A stretch of DNA of 64,000 bases, taken from positions 1 through 64,000 of the forward strand of contig DASUKN010000017.1 of NCBI GenBank assembly GCA_036278715.1. Direction: 5' to 3'. The translations under genes and the position numbers were made by a program. Every line of letters begins with the position of its first letter. Positions within the stretch are counted from its first letter, which is position 1. Below are positions 44,963-54,735 of this stretch, piece by piece. This DNA is from Udaeobacter sp025935755 (GTDB taxonomy: Bacteria; Verrucomicrobiota; Verrucomicrobiia; Chthoniobacterales; UBA10450). The notes under the pieces are model-generated. The model ran no database searches, was not told where the DNA came from, and saw only the letters and a list, made by a program, of their open reading frames with translations.

Positions 44963-46180
44963 TTTGCTTTCGCGCGTTTCGCGCTACTCCCGTTTCGCAC
45001 AAAGCCGTTTGCTGTAGCCGCGACTGTCGAGCGCCGTGGCAAACGAGATCGCTTATTTCCGCGGCGATCAGCATTCGCCGCTACAACTTTGTCCCCTCGT
45101 ATGAATGCTTCAGTCAACCTACGCGCTTCCTCGTCAGTGAATTGTCGTGGCGGAGTTTTCATGAAGTAGCTCGACGGCCCAACGAGAGCGCCACTCAACC
45201 CGCGATCCAACGCAAGCTTCGCGCACCGGATTGCGTCGATCACCACGCCGGCAGAATTGGGTGAATCCCAAACTTCGAGCCTCATCTCGCAATTGATGGG
45301 TACATCGCCGAAGGTCGTGCCTTCCATGCGGATGTAGCAGCATTTCCGGTCGGTCATCCATGGCACATAATCACTCGGACCTACGTGCACGTTCGAGGCT
45401 GGCATTGGATGACCTAACTGGGATGTAACTGCGCCTGTCTTGGAAATCTTTTTCGATTCCAAGCGCTCGCGTTCCAGCATGTTTAGAAAATCGGTGTTAC
45501 CGCCAAAATTGAGCTGATACGTGCGATCGAGCCGGACTCCACGCTCGCGAAACAGATTCGTTAATACCCGGTGGGCGATCGTCGCGCCCACTTGTGATTT
45601 CACATCGTCACCGATAATCGGCAGCCCCCGTTCCCGGAACCGCCTCTGCCAGTACCTCTGTGACGCGATAAACACCGGGATGCAATTCACAAACGCGCAC
45701 CCGGCTTCGAGAATTTGTTCAACGTACCATTTCGTTGCCATCTCCGAGCCCACGGGCAAATACGAGACCACCACGTCAGTATGCGTTTTCCGCAGGATCC
45801 CGATGATGTCCGCTGTCGAGCCTGGTGCCTTCTTGATGACTTCCTTGAGATACTTGCCCAGGCCGTCATGAGTCATTCCGCGTTGTACTTTGACTCCGAG
45901 TCGCGGGACGTCGGTGAAGCGAATCGTGTTGTTCGGTTTTGCAAAAATTGCTTCGCCCAAATCCTGTCCAACTTTGGTGGCGTTGATGTCGAAGGCAGCG
46001 CTGAACTCGATGTCCTGGACGCGATAACCTCCTAGATTAACGTGCATCAATCCGGGCACGAACTCTTCGCCAGTTAATGCGGCCATAAAACTGCACGCCT
46101 TGCACGAGCGACGAGGCGCAATTGCCAACGCCGATGATAGCGACGCGAATCTTTCCCGACCCGTTCCCATTCCGTTTCAC
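44959..46180 (-). pseudogene. ino1: Inositol-3-phosphate synthase, frame interrupted near its N-terminus
   Basis: The main frame encodes ALTGEEFVPGLMHVNLGGYR, the long MIPS body (VVSYLPVGSEMATKWYVEQI, GDDVKSQVGATIAHRVLT, NFGGNTDFLNM, MEGTTFGDVPINCEMRLEVW DSPNS) and a basic tail. The NAD-binding start is in another frame: GTG 46180 (a GTGA overlap with the upstream stop) reads KRNGNGSGKIRVAIIGVGNC ASSLVQGVQFY. The two meet at a TTTT run (46087-46090 on the plus strand), where a +1 shift joins them. The enzyme would convert glucose-6-P to inositol-3-P. The interruption could be a real mutation, a recoding event or a sequencing error. Confidence 0.75.
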
Positions 46181-47301
46181 AGTACTGCTGCCTCCTCTCT
46201 TCTGTTCCGTTTTGATGACAACTCGGCTGCCGGAGACGTGTACCGTCGAGCGGCATTGATGAAGCGTTCGAACTCCAGCGCGCGGTGAGCGGATGTATGT
46301 TCGCGGAGCACCCGTTCGCGTGCGCGCAACCCGATTTCACGCGCAACCTTCTCGGGCATCTCGCGCAGAATCTCCACGACATTGCCCGCCTCACTCACAA
46401 TCAAGATCTCTTCCTTCGGCCGGAATAGCGTCTTCAACCCCGGCCAGTCGTCACTAATGATTGGGGTTCCGCACGAAGCCGCTTCAAACAAGCGAACACT
46501 CGGCGAAAAACCTGCGCGAACCATGGCAGCGCGAGTGAGGTTTAAGGTAAAACGCTGCGAATTGTAGAACGCGCGGTGTTTCGCCGGGGAAAGGTGTATG
46601 ACTCTCTGAACATTCGCCGGCCAACGAATCCTCCTGGGGTACTGCGGGCCCGCCACCACAAATTGACTGGATGGCAACATGGTCGCCGTCGCGAGCAGCA
46701 GCGAATTGAGTTTGCGTTGCCGGTCCTCACCAAATGTGCCGAGATATCCTAATGCCCATTTTTTCGGGCGCCGTTCCGGAAAATATTCATCCGGATCGAC
46801 CGAACAAAACAAGGGACGCGCCATCGGCGAGCCATATTCCTGTTCGATCAATTCGAGAGTCGGTCCGCCTGTAAACGAAAGATAAAGATCGTAGCGTGAG
46901 ATCAGGTCTGGTGAAAGATAGTCGCAGTCGCCGGAGCCAATTTTTTGCAGAGTAATCGGGGTGTCGATATCGTAGAAGGCTTTCACAGCCGAGCCGAAGC
47001 TGGTGATCCATTCGCCAATCGCTTTGCCTTCCGGAATGAATGAGCCGACCACCACGCAATCGCTGTCGCCGATTGGTGCTGCAAAACGCCTCTTTAATTC
47101 AGGAACGCTTTCATAAATTTCGGTACGGCCAAATGGAGGACGCGGCATGTCACGATTGGCCGCATACCACGGCTGGTCCCGCTCAAGAAACAAGACGTGG
47201 TGTCCGCGCCTAACGAGTTCGCGCATTAGACTGCGATAAGTGGTAGCGTGCCCATTTCCCCACGAGGATGTGATTGACAGTCCGAGCATCACAATTTTCA
47301 T
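46177..47301 (-). CDS. Glycosyltransferase, CgeB-like GT-B fold
   Basis: This 374-residue protein begins MKIVMLGLSITSSWGNGHAT TYRSLMRELVRRGHHVLFLE RD. It also has YDIDTPITLQKIGSGDCDYL and, near the C-terminus, SVRLFEAASCGTPIISDDWP GLKTLF. It is a clear paralogue of the 43880 protein. It overlaps its upstream neighbour (47298) by 4 bp and reads into the GTG of the inositol-phosphate synthase. Role: one sugar-transfer step in the operon's product. Confidence 0.85.
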   Translation of the reverse strand: MKIVMLGLSITSSWGNGHATTYRSLMRELVRRGHHVLFLERDQPWYAANRDMPRPPFGRTEIYESVPELKRRFAAPIGDSDCVVVGSFIPEGKAIGEWITSFGSAVKAFYDIDTPITLQKIGSGDCDYLSPDLISRYDLYLSFTGGPTLELIEQEYGSPMARPLFCSVDPDEYFPERRPKKWALGYLGTFGEDRQRKLNSLLLATATMLPSSQFVVAGPQYPRRIRWPANVQRVIHLSPAKHRAFYNSQRFTLNLTRAAMVRAGFSPSVRLFEAASCGTPIISDDWPGLKTLFRPKEEILIVSEAGNVVEILREMPEKVAREIGLRARERVLREHTSAHRALEFERFINAARRYTSPAAELSSKRNRREEAAVL

Positions 47302-48371
47302 GCCAACGCCCCTTCCAGGATGTTGTCGAACTCTGCGGCGCGTTCTGCATAGGTGTGCTGCGCCAGCGCGCGGCGATACGCAGCCCGACCAACCTGCTTC
47401 GCACGCTCAGGCGTCAGATTGACCACGTGCGCGGCAACTTCTTCGCCGCTGTGAGCAACCAGAATTTCTTCGCCGGGATCGAAAAACCGTTCGATGCCAA
47501 TCCAGGCATCTGTAATCAGGCATGCTCCCGCACCTGCGGCTTCAAACACGCGCGTCGCAGGCGAAAATCCATAGCGCGCCATGCTTGCCCGCGAAATGTT
47601 CAACACCGCGTGCGGCGTGCAGTTAAATGCGTTATGATCGGGCGTGTACACGTGGCCAAGATTTTTCACGTTCGACGGCAGCGGTTTGCTGTCCCAACCG
47701 ATTCCGCCCAGCAGAAATTTCCGCTCCGGCAGTTGCTCGGCGGCGTTTAGGAAAAATTGTTCCACGCGCGCCTCTCGATCTGGCAAGCGATGCCCAAGAA
47801 AACCGAGCTCGGCTTCAAATCGCGGGTCTGCAGCGACCGGGTAATGTGTTTCCGGGTCGAGGCCGTTGTAGATTGGCACGCACAATTTCGCGCCTAACGA
47901 TTCATAACCACGGACCACCGGAGAGCCACCGCCGTACGTGAAGATGAAATCATAACGGGGAATCAATTCGCGAAACGGATCGGCCGTACTGTTTTCCACC
48001 CGTTCGAGCGTGGCCGGAGCGTCAACGTCGCAATACACGACGTAGTTTTTAGGCGACTTTGTTTCCAGCACCGCCGCTTCCAGCAACTCGTCGAAGACGC
48101 CGATACCGCTGGCTTTCACGATCATGTCGGCATGTCGCCGGGCCGATTCGAGCGCGTGTAACACCGCATCCTGATCGTTGGCGTAAACAATCACCCGGGC
48201 CCAAGCCGGGTGCTCCAGATCCCGATGTCGTTGCCGATCGTATGCATCCGGCTCGTACACCGTGATCCTGTGCCCGCGATTATGCAGCGCCTTGATCAAC
48301 CCGCGATAATAGGTGGCCGCGCCGTTCCAGTATGCGGACAACAAACTCGAGACGAAAAATGCAATGTTCAT
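47298..48371 (-). CDS. Glycosyltransferase, CgeB-like GT-B fold
   Basis: This 357-residue protein begins MNIAFFVSSLLSAYWNGAAT YYRGLIKALHNRGHRITVYE P. A central FIFTYGGGSPVVRGYESLGA and the donor-site region ATRVFEAAGAGACLITDAWI GIERFFDPGEEI follow. It is related to the two other CgeB-like proteins but more distant. It is separated by 6 bp from the upstream 48378 gene. Confidence 0.85.
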   Translation of the reverse strand: MNIAFFVSSLLSAYWNGAATYYRGLIKALHNRGHRITVYEPDAYDRQRHRDLEHPAWARVIVYANDQDAVLHALESARRHADMIVKASGIGVFDELLEAAVLETKSPKNYVVYCDVDAPATLERVENSTADPFRELIPRYDFIFTYGGGSPVVRGYESLGAKLCVPIYNGLDPETHYPVAADPRFEAELGFLGHRLPDREARVEQFFLNAAEQLPERKFLLGGIGWDSKPLPSNVKNLGHVYTPDHNAFNCTPHAVLNISRASMARYGFSPATRVFEAAGAGACLITDAWIGIERFFDPGEEILVAHSGEEVAAHVVNLTPERAKQVGRAAYRRALAQHTYAERAAEFDNILEGALA

Positions 48372-48377
48372 GACTTG

Positions 48378-49550
48378 CTAGGTTGCCAAAACTTGACTGC
48401 TAAAAGCAGTCAGCTGTTCCACGCGAGGTGTAGCGGTACGGCGAGCGGTAATGGGTGCCGTGTCTAGCTCCCGGAGGATCGACATCAATTCGTCAACGCG
48501 ATGGGCACAGGTGTGCCGCGCGCGAACGGTTCGCGGCCCATGCTCGGCGAAATCTCGCGCCATTTTTTTGTCGCTCAGCAGCGCGCGCAAATGGCGTTTC
48601 ATTTCGCGGCCGTGCATGGCAACGAGAAAATCGCGGCCGGGCTCAAACAACTTCTCGCAATCATTCCATGGAGAACAAATCAATGGAATGCCGCAAGCGA
48701 GCGCTTCGAACGGGCGAATAGTGGGGATTCCCGGCAAAAGATCGACGTACGGCCGGCGGGGCACGTGCAGAGTGATTCGAAAACGCCTGAAAATCTCCGG
48801 TACGCGGTAATTAGGCAACCAGCCCCCGTACGAGATTCCCGCATCGCGCAGCAGGTCCAGTGCGTGTTGCGGATATCGGACCCCGAAAACTTTCGCTCGC
48901 AGCCGAAGCGCCTTCACAGGTTCGATCAGGAACTCACGTAATTCGGCAGCGCGCTCGTCATCGCCCCAGTTACCAATCCAAACAACATCGCCATCAAAAT
49001 GAGAGTTGCGCGACGCGCAAAACACATTCGTATCCGCCGCTTCGTGCCAGGTCCATGCGCGCCACGCCCAGCCGCGCTCACGATAGACTTCACTCAAAGC
49101 CTTCCCGTAAGCGAGAACGCCATCGTAATGGGACAAATCGTACTCGCACATTTGCTCGGGCGCCGTGACCGCGCGGTGATGAGTGTCATGAAAAAAAAGA
49201 TGATACGCGCCGCCGGTTTTGAGCCGGTGTTCGCCGATACGCGTTACCAGCTTGGGATCGTTCCACTCGTGGACCAGAACCAGGTCGGCGCCATCAAGTG
49301 CGCGATTGAGATCCAGCGTACCTGGGTGGTAGGGTTTCGAGCGTAGCAGCGGAAAACGCGCGCGAAATTCCCGCAGTGGCTCTGAGCCGTGCTTCGCGAC
49401 CAGGTTTGAAAGACTCCAGCCGTTCTCAGGTTCGTAAATATCGACTGCGTGGCCGCGCTTCATGAATTCCGTCGACACGCCGCGGAGAAAATGCGCGTTG
49501 CCGTGATTCCAATCCGAGACCACGGAATGATAGAACATCACGATCTTCAT
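48378..49550 (-). CDS. Glycosyltransferase, GT-B fold
   Basis: This 390-residue protein begins MKIVMFYHSVVSDWNHGNAH FLRGVSTEFMKRGH. It has LVLVHEWNDPKLVTRIG, YHLFFHDTHHRAVTAPEQM and a C-terminal TIRPFEALACGIPLICSPWN DCEKLFEPGRDF, the same FEA.acGiPlI donor motif as its neighbours. It overlaps the GT4 gene upstream by 4 bp. Substrates are unknown. Confidence 0.85.
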   Translation of the reverse strand: MKIVMFYHSVVSDWNHGNAHFLRGVSTEFMKRGHAVDIYEPENGWSLSNLVAKHGSEPLREFRARFPLLRSKPYHPGTLDLNRALDGADLVLVHEWNDPKLVTRIGEHRLKTGGAYHLFFHDTHHRAVTAPEQMCEYDLSHYDGVLAYGKALSEVYRERGWAWRAWTWHEAADTNVFCASRNSHFDGDVVWIGNWGDDERAAELREFLIEPVKALRLRAKVFGVRYPQHALDLLRDAGISYGGWLPNYRVPEIFRRFRITLHVPRRPYVDLLPGIPTIRPFEALACGIPLICSPWNDCEKLFEPGRDFLVAMHGREMKRHLRALLSDKKMARDFAEHGPRTVRARHTCAHRVDELMSILRELDTAPITARRTATPRVEQLTAFSSQVLAT

Positions 49551-50683
49551 GCCGCGACTTCCTCCGCAATCGATGGCCGCTGTTCAGACGTCTGTGGCAA
49601 ATCGCCCTGCGCGCAACGACGATAGGCGGCCAGATATCCCTGGCCCATCCGCTGTGGCGAAAACTGCAGCGCGCGAGCGCGCGCACGGCTGCTGAGTGTT
49701 TCGCGCAATTCCTGATCGGCGATCAAATTGTTCAATGCATGCGAAAGTCCATTCGCGTCATCAGGCGAAACGAAAATTGCCGCGTCGCCCCAGATCTCGC
49801 GCAAACTCGGGATGTCGCCCAGGACCAGTGTGCAGCCACTGAGCGCAGCCTCGAGCGCCGACAACCCAAATGGCTCATATCGCGCAGGCAATACGAAAAT
49901 CGCCGCTCGCGCGAATTGCTGCGCGATTTCCCGGTCCGACAGTTTTCCCAGATGAGAAATATTCTCCAGTGCAACTCGTTCCCTGCCCGGATGCCGTGTG
50001 TCGCCGGCCACGATGATGCGCCATTCAACTTGTGGTGCAACCTGATCGAGCAGTTGGAAATTTTTAGCCTGATCCCAGATCCGCCCGCAGCCAAAAATCA
50101 TCGGCAATTTTTCAGCAGGTGAAAACAGACGAGGATCGCGGCCGTTGCGAATAACGATGCAATCGACGCCGTAATGAAATCGCAGGGTATTGCGCATGTG
50201 CGCGCTCGGCGCCACAACCAGATCCGCGGCCGCAAGTCCCGCTGCCACACGGGCCCGATACTCATCGTATCGAGTCGGCGCATCACTACTCTTCACGGCT
50301 CGCCACCACGACAAAACACACGAGTGCGCGGCAACCAGCACGGGTGTATTCCAGGGCAGAGTAGCGTGAGAGTAATTGTTAAGGTGAACGAGATCGGCAC
50401 GGACTCGGTCGGCGACTTGAAGCAGCCAGACGCCGGCACGATCAACATCGCCCCACGGGTTCTCTGTCCATTCGAGCCGATAGGCGCTTTCGAACAAACG
50501 CACGTTCTTGCGCGCGACCACTTGTTCATGCTGCCCGCGACTTAGACGGCCACCCATACTGGCGAATGCGACCTCGATTCCGTACGGCTCGAGCGCGCGG
50601 GCAAGCTCGAGCGCATAAGTCCAGACCCCGCCGATTGGATCGACGGTCATCAAAATTTTGCGCGGTGAACTAGAGGTTTGCAT
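49547..50683 (-). CDS. GT4-family glycosyltransferase
   Basis: This 378-residue protein begins with a GVWTYALELARAL acceptor-domain motif. The GT4 donor motif EPFGLSALEAALSGCTLVLG DIPSLREIW includes the E-x7-E signature, and FGCGRIWDQAKNFQLL is present. GT4 enzymes use NDP-sugars with retention of configuration. It overlaps the Gfo/Idh/MocA gene upstream by 14 bp. Confidence 0.9.
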   Translation of the reverse strand: MQTSSSPRKILMTVDPIGGVWTYALELARALEPYGIEVAFASMGGRLSRGQHEQVVARKNVRLFESAYRLEWTENPWGDVDRAGVWLLQVADRVRADLVHLNNYSHATLPWNTPVLVAAHSCVLSWWRAVKSSDAPTRYDEYRARVAAGLAAADLVVAPSAHMRNTLRFHYGVDCIVIRNGRDPRLFSPAEKLPMIFGCGRIWDQAKNFQLLDQVAPQVEWRIIVAGDTRHPGRERVALENISHLGKLSDREIAQQFARAAIFVLPARYEPFGLSALEAALSGCTLVLGDIPSLREIWGDAAIFVSPDDANGLSHALNNLIADQELRETLSSRARARALQFSPQRMGQGYLAAYRRCAQGDLPQTSEQRPSIAEEVAA

Positions 50684-51710
50684 TCTCGTAAATGGCGTCG
50701 ATGGCGGAGGCTACCTCGAGCATCCTCTCAATTTCGGGGTCAAATGTGCGGTCCGTCGACAACCGCCGCGCCCATTCCACTGCTGCCCGCCCAAACCATT
50801 CATCTGGAAACCCCGCGAGTACGTGACGGCTCGTGGAGTCAAAGCGTTCCGCGATGAAATCGTAAAACGAGCCATTCACGTTGCGCATCGCCGCGCCGCT
50901 TTTTGTTCCGTAAAAAGAGGCTTCGATGACAGCGTCGCGCCCGGCATGCAGATGCCACGAGCAACTGAGGCTGATTGTCGCGCCGTTCGCGAGATCAAGC
51001 CGCGCCGTGGCGTAATCTTCACAAAGGCTTTCAAGTTTCTCAATGCGTTTGCCGTGGTGCAACAATCGGCTGGTCACGCCAACGATCGGTTGATCGAGAA
51101 TCCAAAGCGCCGCATCCATCAGATGAATCCCAAGGTCCATCACGCAGCCGCCGCCCGACTGATTCCGATCGTAGAACCAGGGTTTTTGCGGGCCATACGC
51201 ATTATGGAAGACCAGGTTTACTGCAAAAATTTCTCCAAGCGCATTTTGCCTAACGAGTTGGCGAATCTGCTGCAGTGCCTCGGTGTAACGATACGAAAGA
51301 TCGACGCCAAGAAGGCGATCGGCGGACCGCGCGAGGTCGATGACCTCCGAAACCTCCCTGCTATTACGACCTAACGGCTTCTGGCAAAAAACAGCAAGGC
51401 CACGCTTCAATGCCGAGGCGCATTGCTGCCCATGCTGTGCACTCGGCGTGCCGATGACAACCGCGTCCAGATCGAGATTGAAAAGCTCGTCAGGATCTGC
51501 GAAACGCAAAGCGCCGGGTGCGTGCTGCGCCGCTCCCACGAGCATTTCATCAACCGGGTCGGCAATAGCAACAATCTCGGCCACACCGGCCCGCCCTAGG
51601 GCAGCAAGCCGGTGTGTGCCGATCCAACCAAGCCCCAAAAATCCCAGGCGCGGGCGCAACGCCACTGCCACAGGCCATTGACTCAATGTTGCAGCTTCGG
51701 TCGCGTTCAT
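50670..51710 (-). CDS. Gfo/Idh/MocA-family oxidoreductase
   Basis: This 346-residue protein has an NAD-binding Rossmann start (LGFLGLGWIGTHRLAALGRA) and VVIGTPSAQHGQQCASALKR G. CQKPLGRN stands at the EKP position (Gln in place of Glu). The substrate-domain motif FYDRNQSGGGCVMDLGIHLM DAALWIL carries the catalytic Asp/His pair. It oxidises or reduces a sugar or polyol; an inositol or NDP-sugar would suit the operon. Confidence 0.88.
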   Translation of the reverse strand: MNATEAATLSQWPVAVALRPRLGFLGLGWIGTHRLAALGRAGVAEIVAIADPVDEMLVGAAQHAPGALRFADPDELFNLDLDAVVIGTPSAQHGQQCASALKRGLAVFCQKPLGRNSREVSEVIDLARSADRLLGVDLSYRYTEALQQIRQLVRQNALGEIFAVNLVFHNAYGPQKPWFYDRNQSGGGCVMDLGIHLMDAALWILDQPIVGVTSRLLHHGKRIEKLESLCEDYATARLDLANGATISLSCSWHLHAGRDAVIEASFYGTKSGAAMRNVNGSFYDFIAERFDSTSRHVLAGFPDEWFGRAAVEWARRLSTDRTFDPEIERMLEVASAIDAIYENANL

Positions 51711-52738
51711 GTTTTGATTAGCGCTTTCATGAAGCCCTCGGGGCGGCGGATCACCATGTTCAGCGCTTCATCCAGGCGTTTGAGTGGAAAAGAATGCGTG
51801 TAGAGCGGCGCTGGATTCAACAAGCCGGCTTCAATGGCGTGAATGGCGCGGCGAATCCCTTCAACGTAAACGCGTGCATCCCGTTCATGAGCATTAATCA
51901 CGTCGAGTCCACGCCAGTTCCAGAGTTGCATGTTGATGTGGCGAGGTCCGTCCTGGTGATAACCCGCGATCAGGAGGCGGCCGCGTTCGCGTGTGATCTC
52001 CCCGGCGACATCGAGCGGAAGCTGCTTTCCCGTACACTCGATTACAACGTCGCAAAACCGGTCACTCGTTAGGTCTTGAACGGCCCTGGTTGATTGATCA
52101 TCGAGTGCCACGGCGTGTGTTGCCCCCATTTCTTTCGCGACACCGAGCGCGAATTCACGGCGACTCAGCGCAATTACCCGCGCACCGGTCGCGCTGGCCA
52201 GTTGCGTCAGCAGCGCTCCAAGAAAACCGATGCCGACAATCGCGACCCTGTCGTCTTTGGTGATGTGGCTTCGCTTGAAAATGTTCATCACACAACCAAG
52301 CGGTTCACCGGGAAACGGCTCCTCATCGAAGGTATCCGGAAGCTTTACAACCGCCGACGAATCGCAGACGTCGTAATCGGCATATGCGTTACTGGAAAGA
52401 AAAGCGACCCGCTCGCCCTGCTTTAGATTCCGCACCGCTCCACCTGCATCCTCAATAGTCCCCCACCCTTCGTGCCCGGGGGCACCCGCTGCCATCGGAT
52501 ACTCAAACCATGGCTCCCCTTCCCACGGCGGAATATTGGATGCGCACACGCCACAGCCTTCGACATGTACAAGGACCTCGTTTGGGCCCGGTTCAGGGAT
52601 GGTTGTTTTAGCGATGTCGATGTTACCCGGTGCAGTAACGACTGCTGCGCGCATCCTGCGTAAACTGCGGGAAGGCGCCACGCCTTCGCCAGCACGCGGA
52701 CCGCGGAGCCTGCCCGGAATTGTTGCGACCGCGTTCAT
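51707..52738 (-). CDS. Medium-chain (zinc-type) dehydrogenase
   Basis: This 343-residue MDR protein has a GroES-like N-domain with the metal-site pieces GCGVCASN and GAPGHEGWGTI. Its NAD(P) fold has AIVGIGFLGALLTQLASATG. The four-cysteine structural zinc lobe is absent. It probably oxidises a sugar or polyol alcohol. It overlaps both neighbours by 4 bp. The first ~28 residues may be a non-conserved extension, since an internal Met at ~29 begins RAAVVTAPGNID. Confidence 0.85.
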   Translation of the reverse strand: MNAVATIPGRLRGPRAGEGVAPSRSLRRMRAAVVTAPGNIDIAKTTIPEPGPNEVLVHVEGCGVCASNIPPWEGEPWFEYPMAAGAPGHEGWGTIEDAGGAVRNLKQGERVAFLSSNAYADYDVCDSSAVVKLPDTFDEEPFPGEPLGCVMNIFKRSHITKDDRVAIVGIGFLGALLTQLASATGARVIALSRREFALGVAKEMGATHAVALDDQSTRAVQDLTSDRFCDVVIECTGKQLPLDVAGEITRERGRLLIAGYHQDGPRHINMQLWNWRGLDVINAHERDARVYVEGIRRAIHAIEAGLLNPAPLYTHSFPLKRLDEALNMVIRRPEGFMKALIKT

Positions 52739-54735
52739 CCGGTAGCGACCATCCTTTCGCGAGTGCTGCGTTCTTCCTGCAGCCAGTCGTAAAGACGTCG
52801 CAGGCCCTGTAATTTGCCGACGCGCGGAGACCAGCCTGTCGCAGTGTGAAACCGGGAAAAATTGGTGACGTAGTACCGCTGGTCTCCGGGCCGCCAGCTG
52901 GTGAAGCGAATGCGCAGTCTGCTTTCATTTAATTCATCGATCAAGCCCAGTAACTCACGCAAGCTCGTCGTGTTCTCCACGCCCCCGCCGATATTGAAGA
53001 CCTGGCCCGACAGCATACGAATGTGCTTCCGTGCGAGTAGAAACGCGTCGACCAAATCGTCGATAAACAGGATGTCGCGGACTTGTTTGCCGTCCCCGTA
53101 AATCGTGATCTGGCGTTGTTCGAGGGCCTTGATTAAGAAGTGCGCAACCCAACCCTGGTCCTCCGTGCCGAACTGATGCGGTCCGTAAACACAGCTCATC
53201 CGAAAGACCAGGGCCGGTAAGCCGAACGTGCGGGCGTAATCGAGGATGTATTGATCCGCGGCGCCTTTCGAACATCCGTATGGACTATACAAATCGAGCC
53301 GCTGATCCTCGCTGATCCCGCAGGCCCGGATTTGTTCGTCAACGGGCTCGTAGCGCTCTTTATCCAGTCGAAGATCGACCTCCTCAAGGCTTCCGTACAC
53401 CTTGTTAGTCGAAGTGAATATGATCGGCGGCGGATTTCGCAATCCGCGCACCGCTTCAAGAAGATTTAGTGTGCCGCGCGCGTTTACATCGAAATCGTAC
53501 ACTGGAGCACTGAGACTGCTCGTGACGGCTACTTGAGCGGCGAAATGAAACACAGCCGCGGCTCGCGCGATGCAACCCGCCAGGGTGCGTGCGTCACGAG
53601 TATCCGCGACTTCGAGCTGAACCAGATCACCGTGTTGGTCACGAAGCCACTCTGCATTTTGTTCGACGCCGGCGCGCGAGAGGTTGTCATATAGAATCAC
53701 CGGCTGATCTCGCGAGCACAGCGCGTGTGCCAGATTGCACCCGATGAATCCGCAGCCGCCGGTGATGACGATCGGCCGCTTACGCTGGCGCGGCACAGCG
53801 CTCCAACCTAACCAGCCGGAATTTTCGACAGCTTCGAGGCCGCCGTGTGCCAGTAAACGAAATAGAAGTTTCTCAGAACCATCCTGGCGCCTGAGTCCAA
53901 AATAACGTTCGCGCTCATCGCTGTAGAATTCATTTCCATTGGCAAACTGCGCCAAATCGAGGTCGTGCGCGCCATGCCAGTAAACGCGCTCGGCCGGCGC
54001 ATGCATGGCGTCAATAAAAGCGGCAATCTGACCTCGCTCATCATGTCGCCATGTCGAGTAGCCGGTCTCGGTAATCCAGATCTCGGCTTTCGAGCGATGC
54101 TGCAAAAGCACTCTGCGCACACGCGCGATCTTGGCGTTCCAACCGTCCCACCAGAATTCGAAGGTGCCGGGAAAGCCATGAATACCCACCGCGTCGATGT
54201 ATTGCATGACGCCGCGTTCACACATCAGCCGGACCCACTGCGCGTCCATGGGCCCACTCGCGCCGAGCACCGTTTTTTTGCCGCGCGTTCGCACCCAATG
54301 CGCGGCGCCGCCGACCATTTCGCAAAAGATTAACCAATGCGGGTCAAGGGTGGTGTTCCATTCAAGAGGGTTGCGCGGTTTGTTCCAGAGTTCGACCCAT
54401 TCAAAGTATTCCCCGAACCGTGTGATGAATACGTCGAGGGAATCGGCGTATTGCTTCGGATTGCGCGGTGGCGAACACTCGCTCGCCGCGATACCAAGTC
54501 CGGGCGGAGTGTAATGAAAACATGGCAGCACATGCACTTCCTGGGCGAGCCGGGGCAACAACCAGTCGTACCATTTCTCGCCGCCCTCGGTGTGCCAGTC
54601 GGCCCAGGAAATACCGGTGCGAAGATGTGTGACGCCGATCGCCTTCAGATCGGCAAGCAACCGTTCAACGCGCTCCTCTTCGCCGGGACGAAGCCATTCC
54701 AGGATGCCAAGCGCAGGATGGCCGTTGCTTTTCAT
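52735..54735 (-). CDS. Fusion: GH-like barrel (probably inactive) + NAD-dependent sugar epimerase/dehydratase
   Basis: This protein has 666 residues. Residues ~8-305 are a GH-A-type barrel in normal order: GVTHLRTGISWAD, then WVELWNKPRNPLEWN, AVGIHGFPG and IWITETGYSTW. The acid/base Glu of the usual WNEP is Lys119, while the nucleophile-position Glu223 remains. Hydrolysis is therefore doubtful; sugar binding is more likely. Residues ~320-660 are an extended SDR of the CDP-paratose/UDP-sugar epimerase type: PIVITGGCGFIGCNLAHAL, YSPYGCSKGAADQYI (the YxxxK pair) and YGDGKQVRDILFIDDLVDAF. It is the second gene of the operon. Confidence 0.85.
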   Translation of the reverse strand: MKSNGHPALGILEWLRPGEEERVERLLADLKAIGVTHLRTGISWADWHTEGGEKWYDWLLPRLAQEVHVLPCFHYTPPGLGIAASECSPPRNPKQYADSLDVFITRFGEYFEWVELWNKPRNPLEWNTTLDPHWLIFCEMVGGAAHWVRTRGKKTVLGASGPMDAQWVRLMCERGVMQYIDAVGIHGFPGTFEFWWDGWNAKIARVRRVLLQHRSKAEIWITETGYSTWRHDERGQIAAFIDAMHAPAERVYWHGAHDLDLAQFANGNEFYSDERERYFGLRRQDGSEKLLFRLLAHGGLEAVENSGWLGWSAVPRQRKRPIVITGGCGFIGCNLAHALCSRDQPVILYDNLSRAGVEQNAEWLRDQHGDLVQLEVADTRDARTLAGCIARAAAVFHFAAQVAVTSSLSAPVYDFDVNARGTLNLLEAVRGLRNPPPIIFTSTNKVYGSLEEVDLRLDKERYEPVDEQIRACGISEDQRLDLYSPYGCSKGAADQYILDYARTFGLPALVFRMSCVYGPHQFGTEDQGWVAHFLIKALEQRQITIYGDGKQVRDILFIDDLVDAFLLARKHIRMLSGQVFNIGGGVENTTSLRELLGLIDELNESRLRIRFTSWRPGDQRYYVTNFSRFHTATGWSPRVGKLQGLRRLYDWLQEERSTRERMVATG

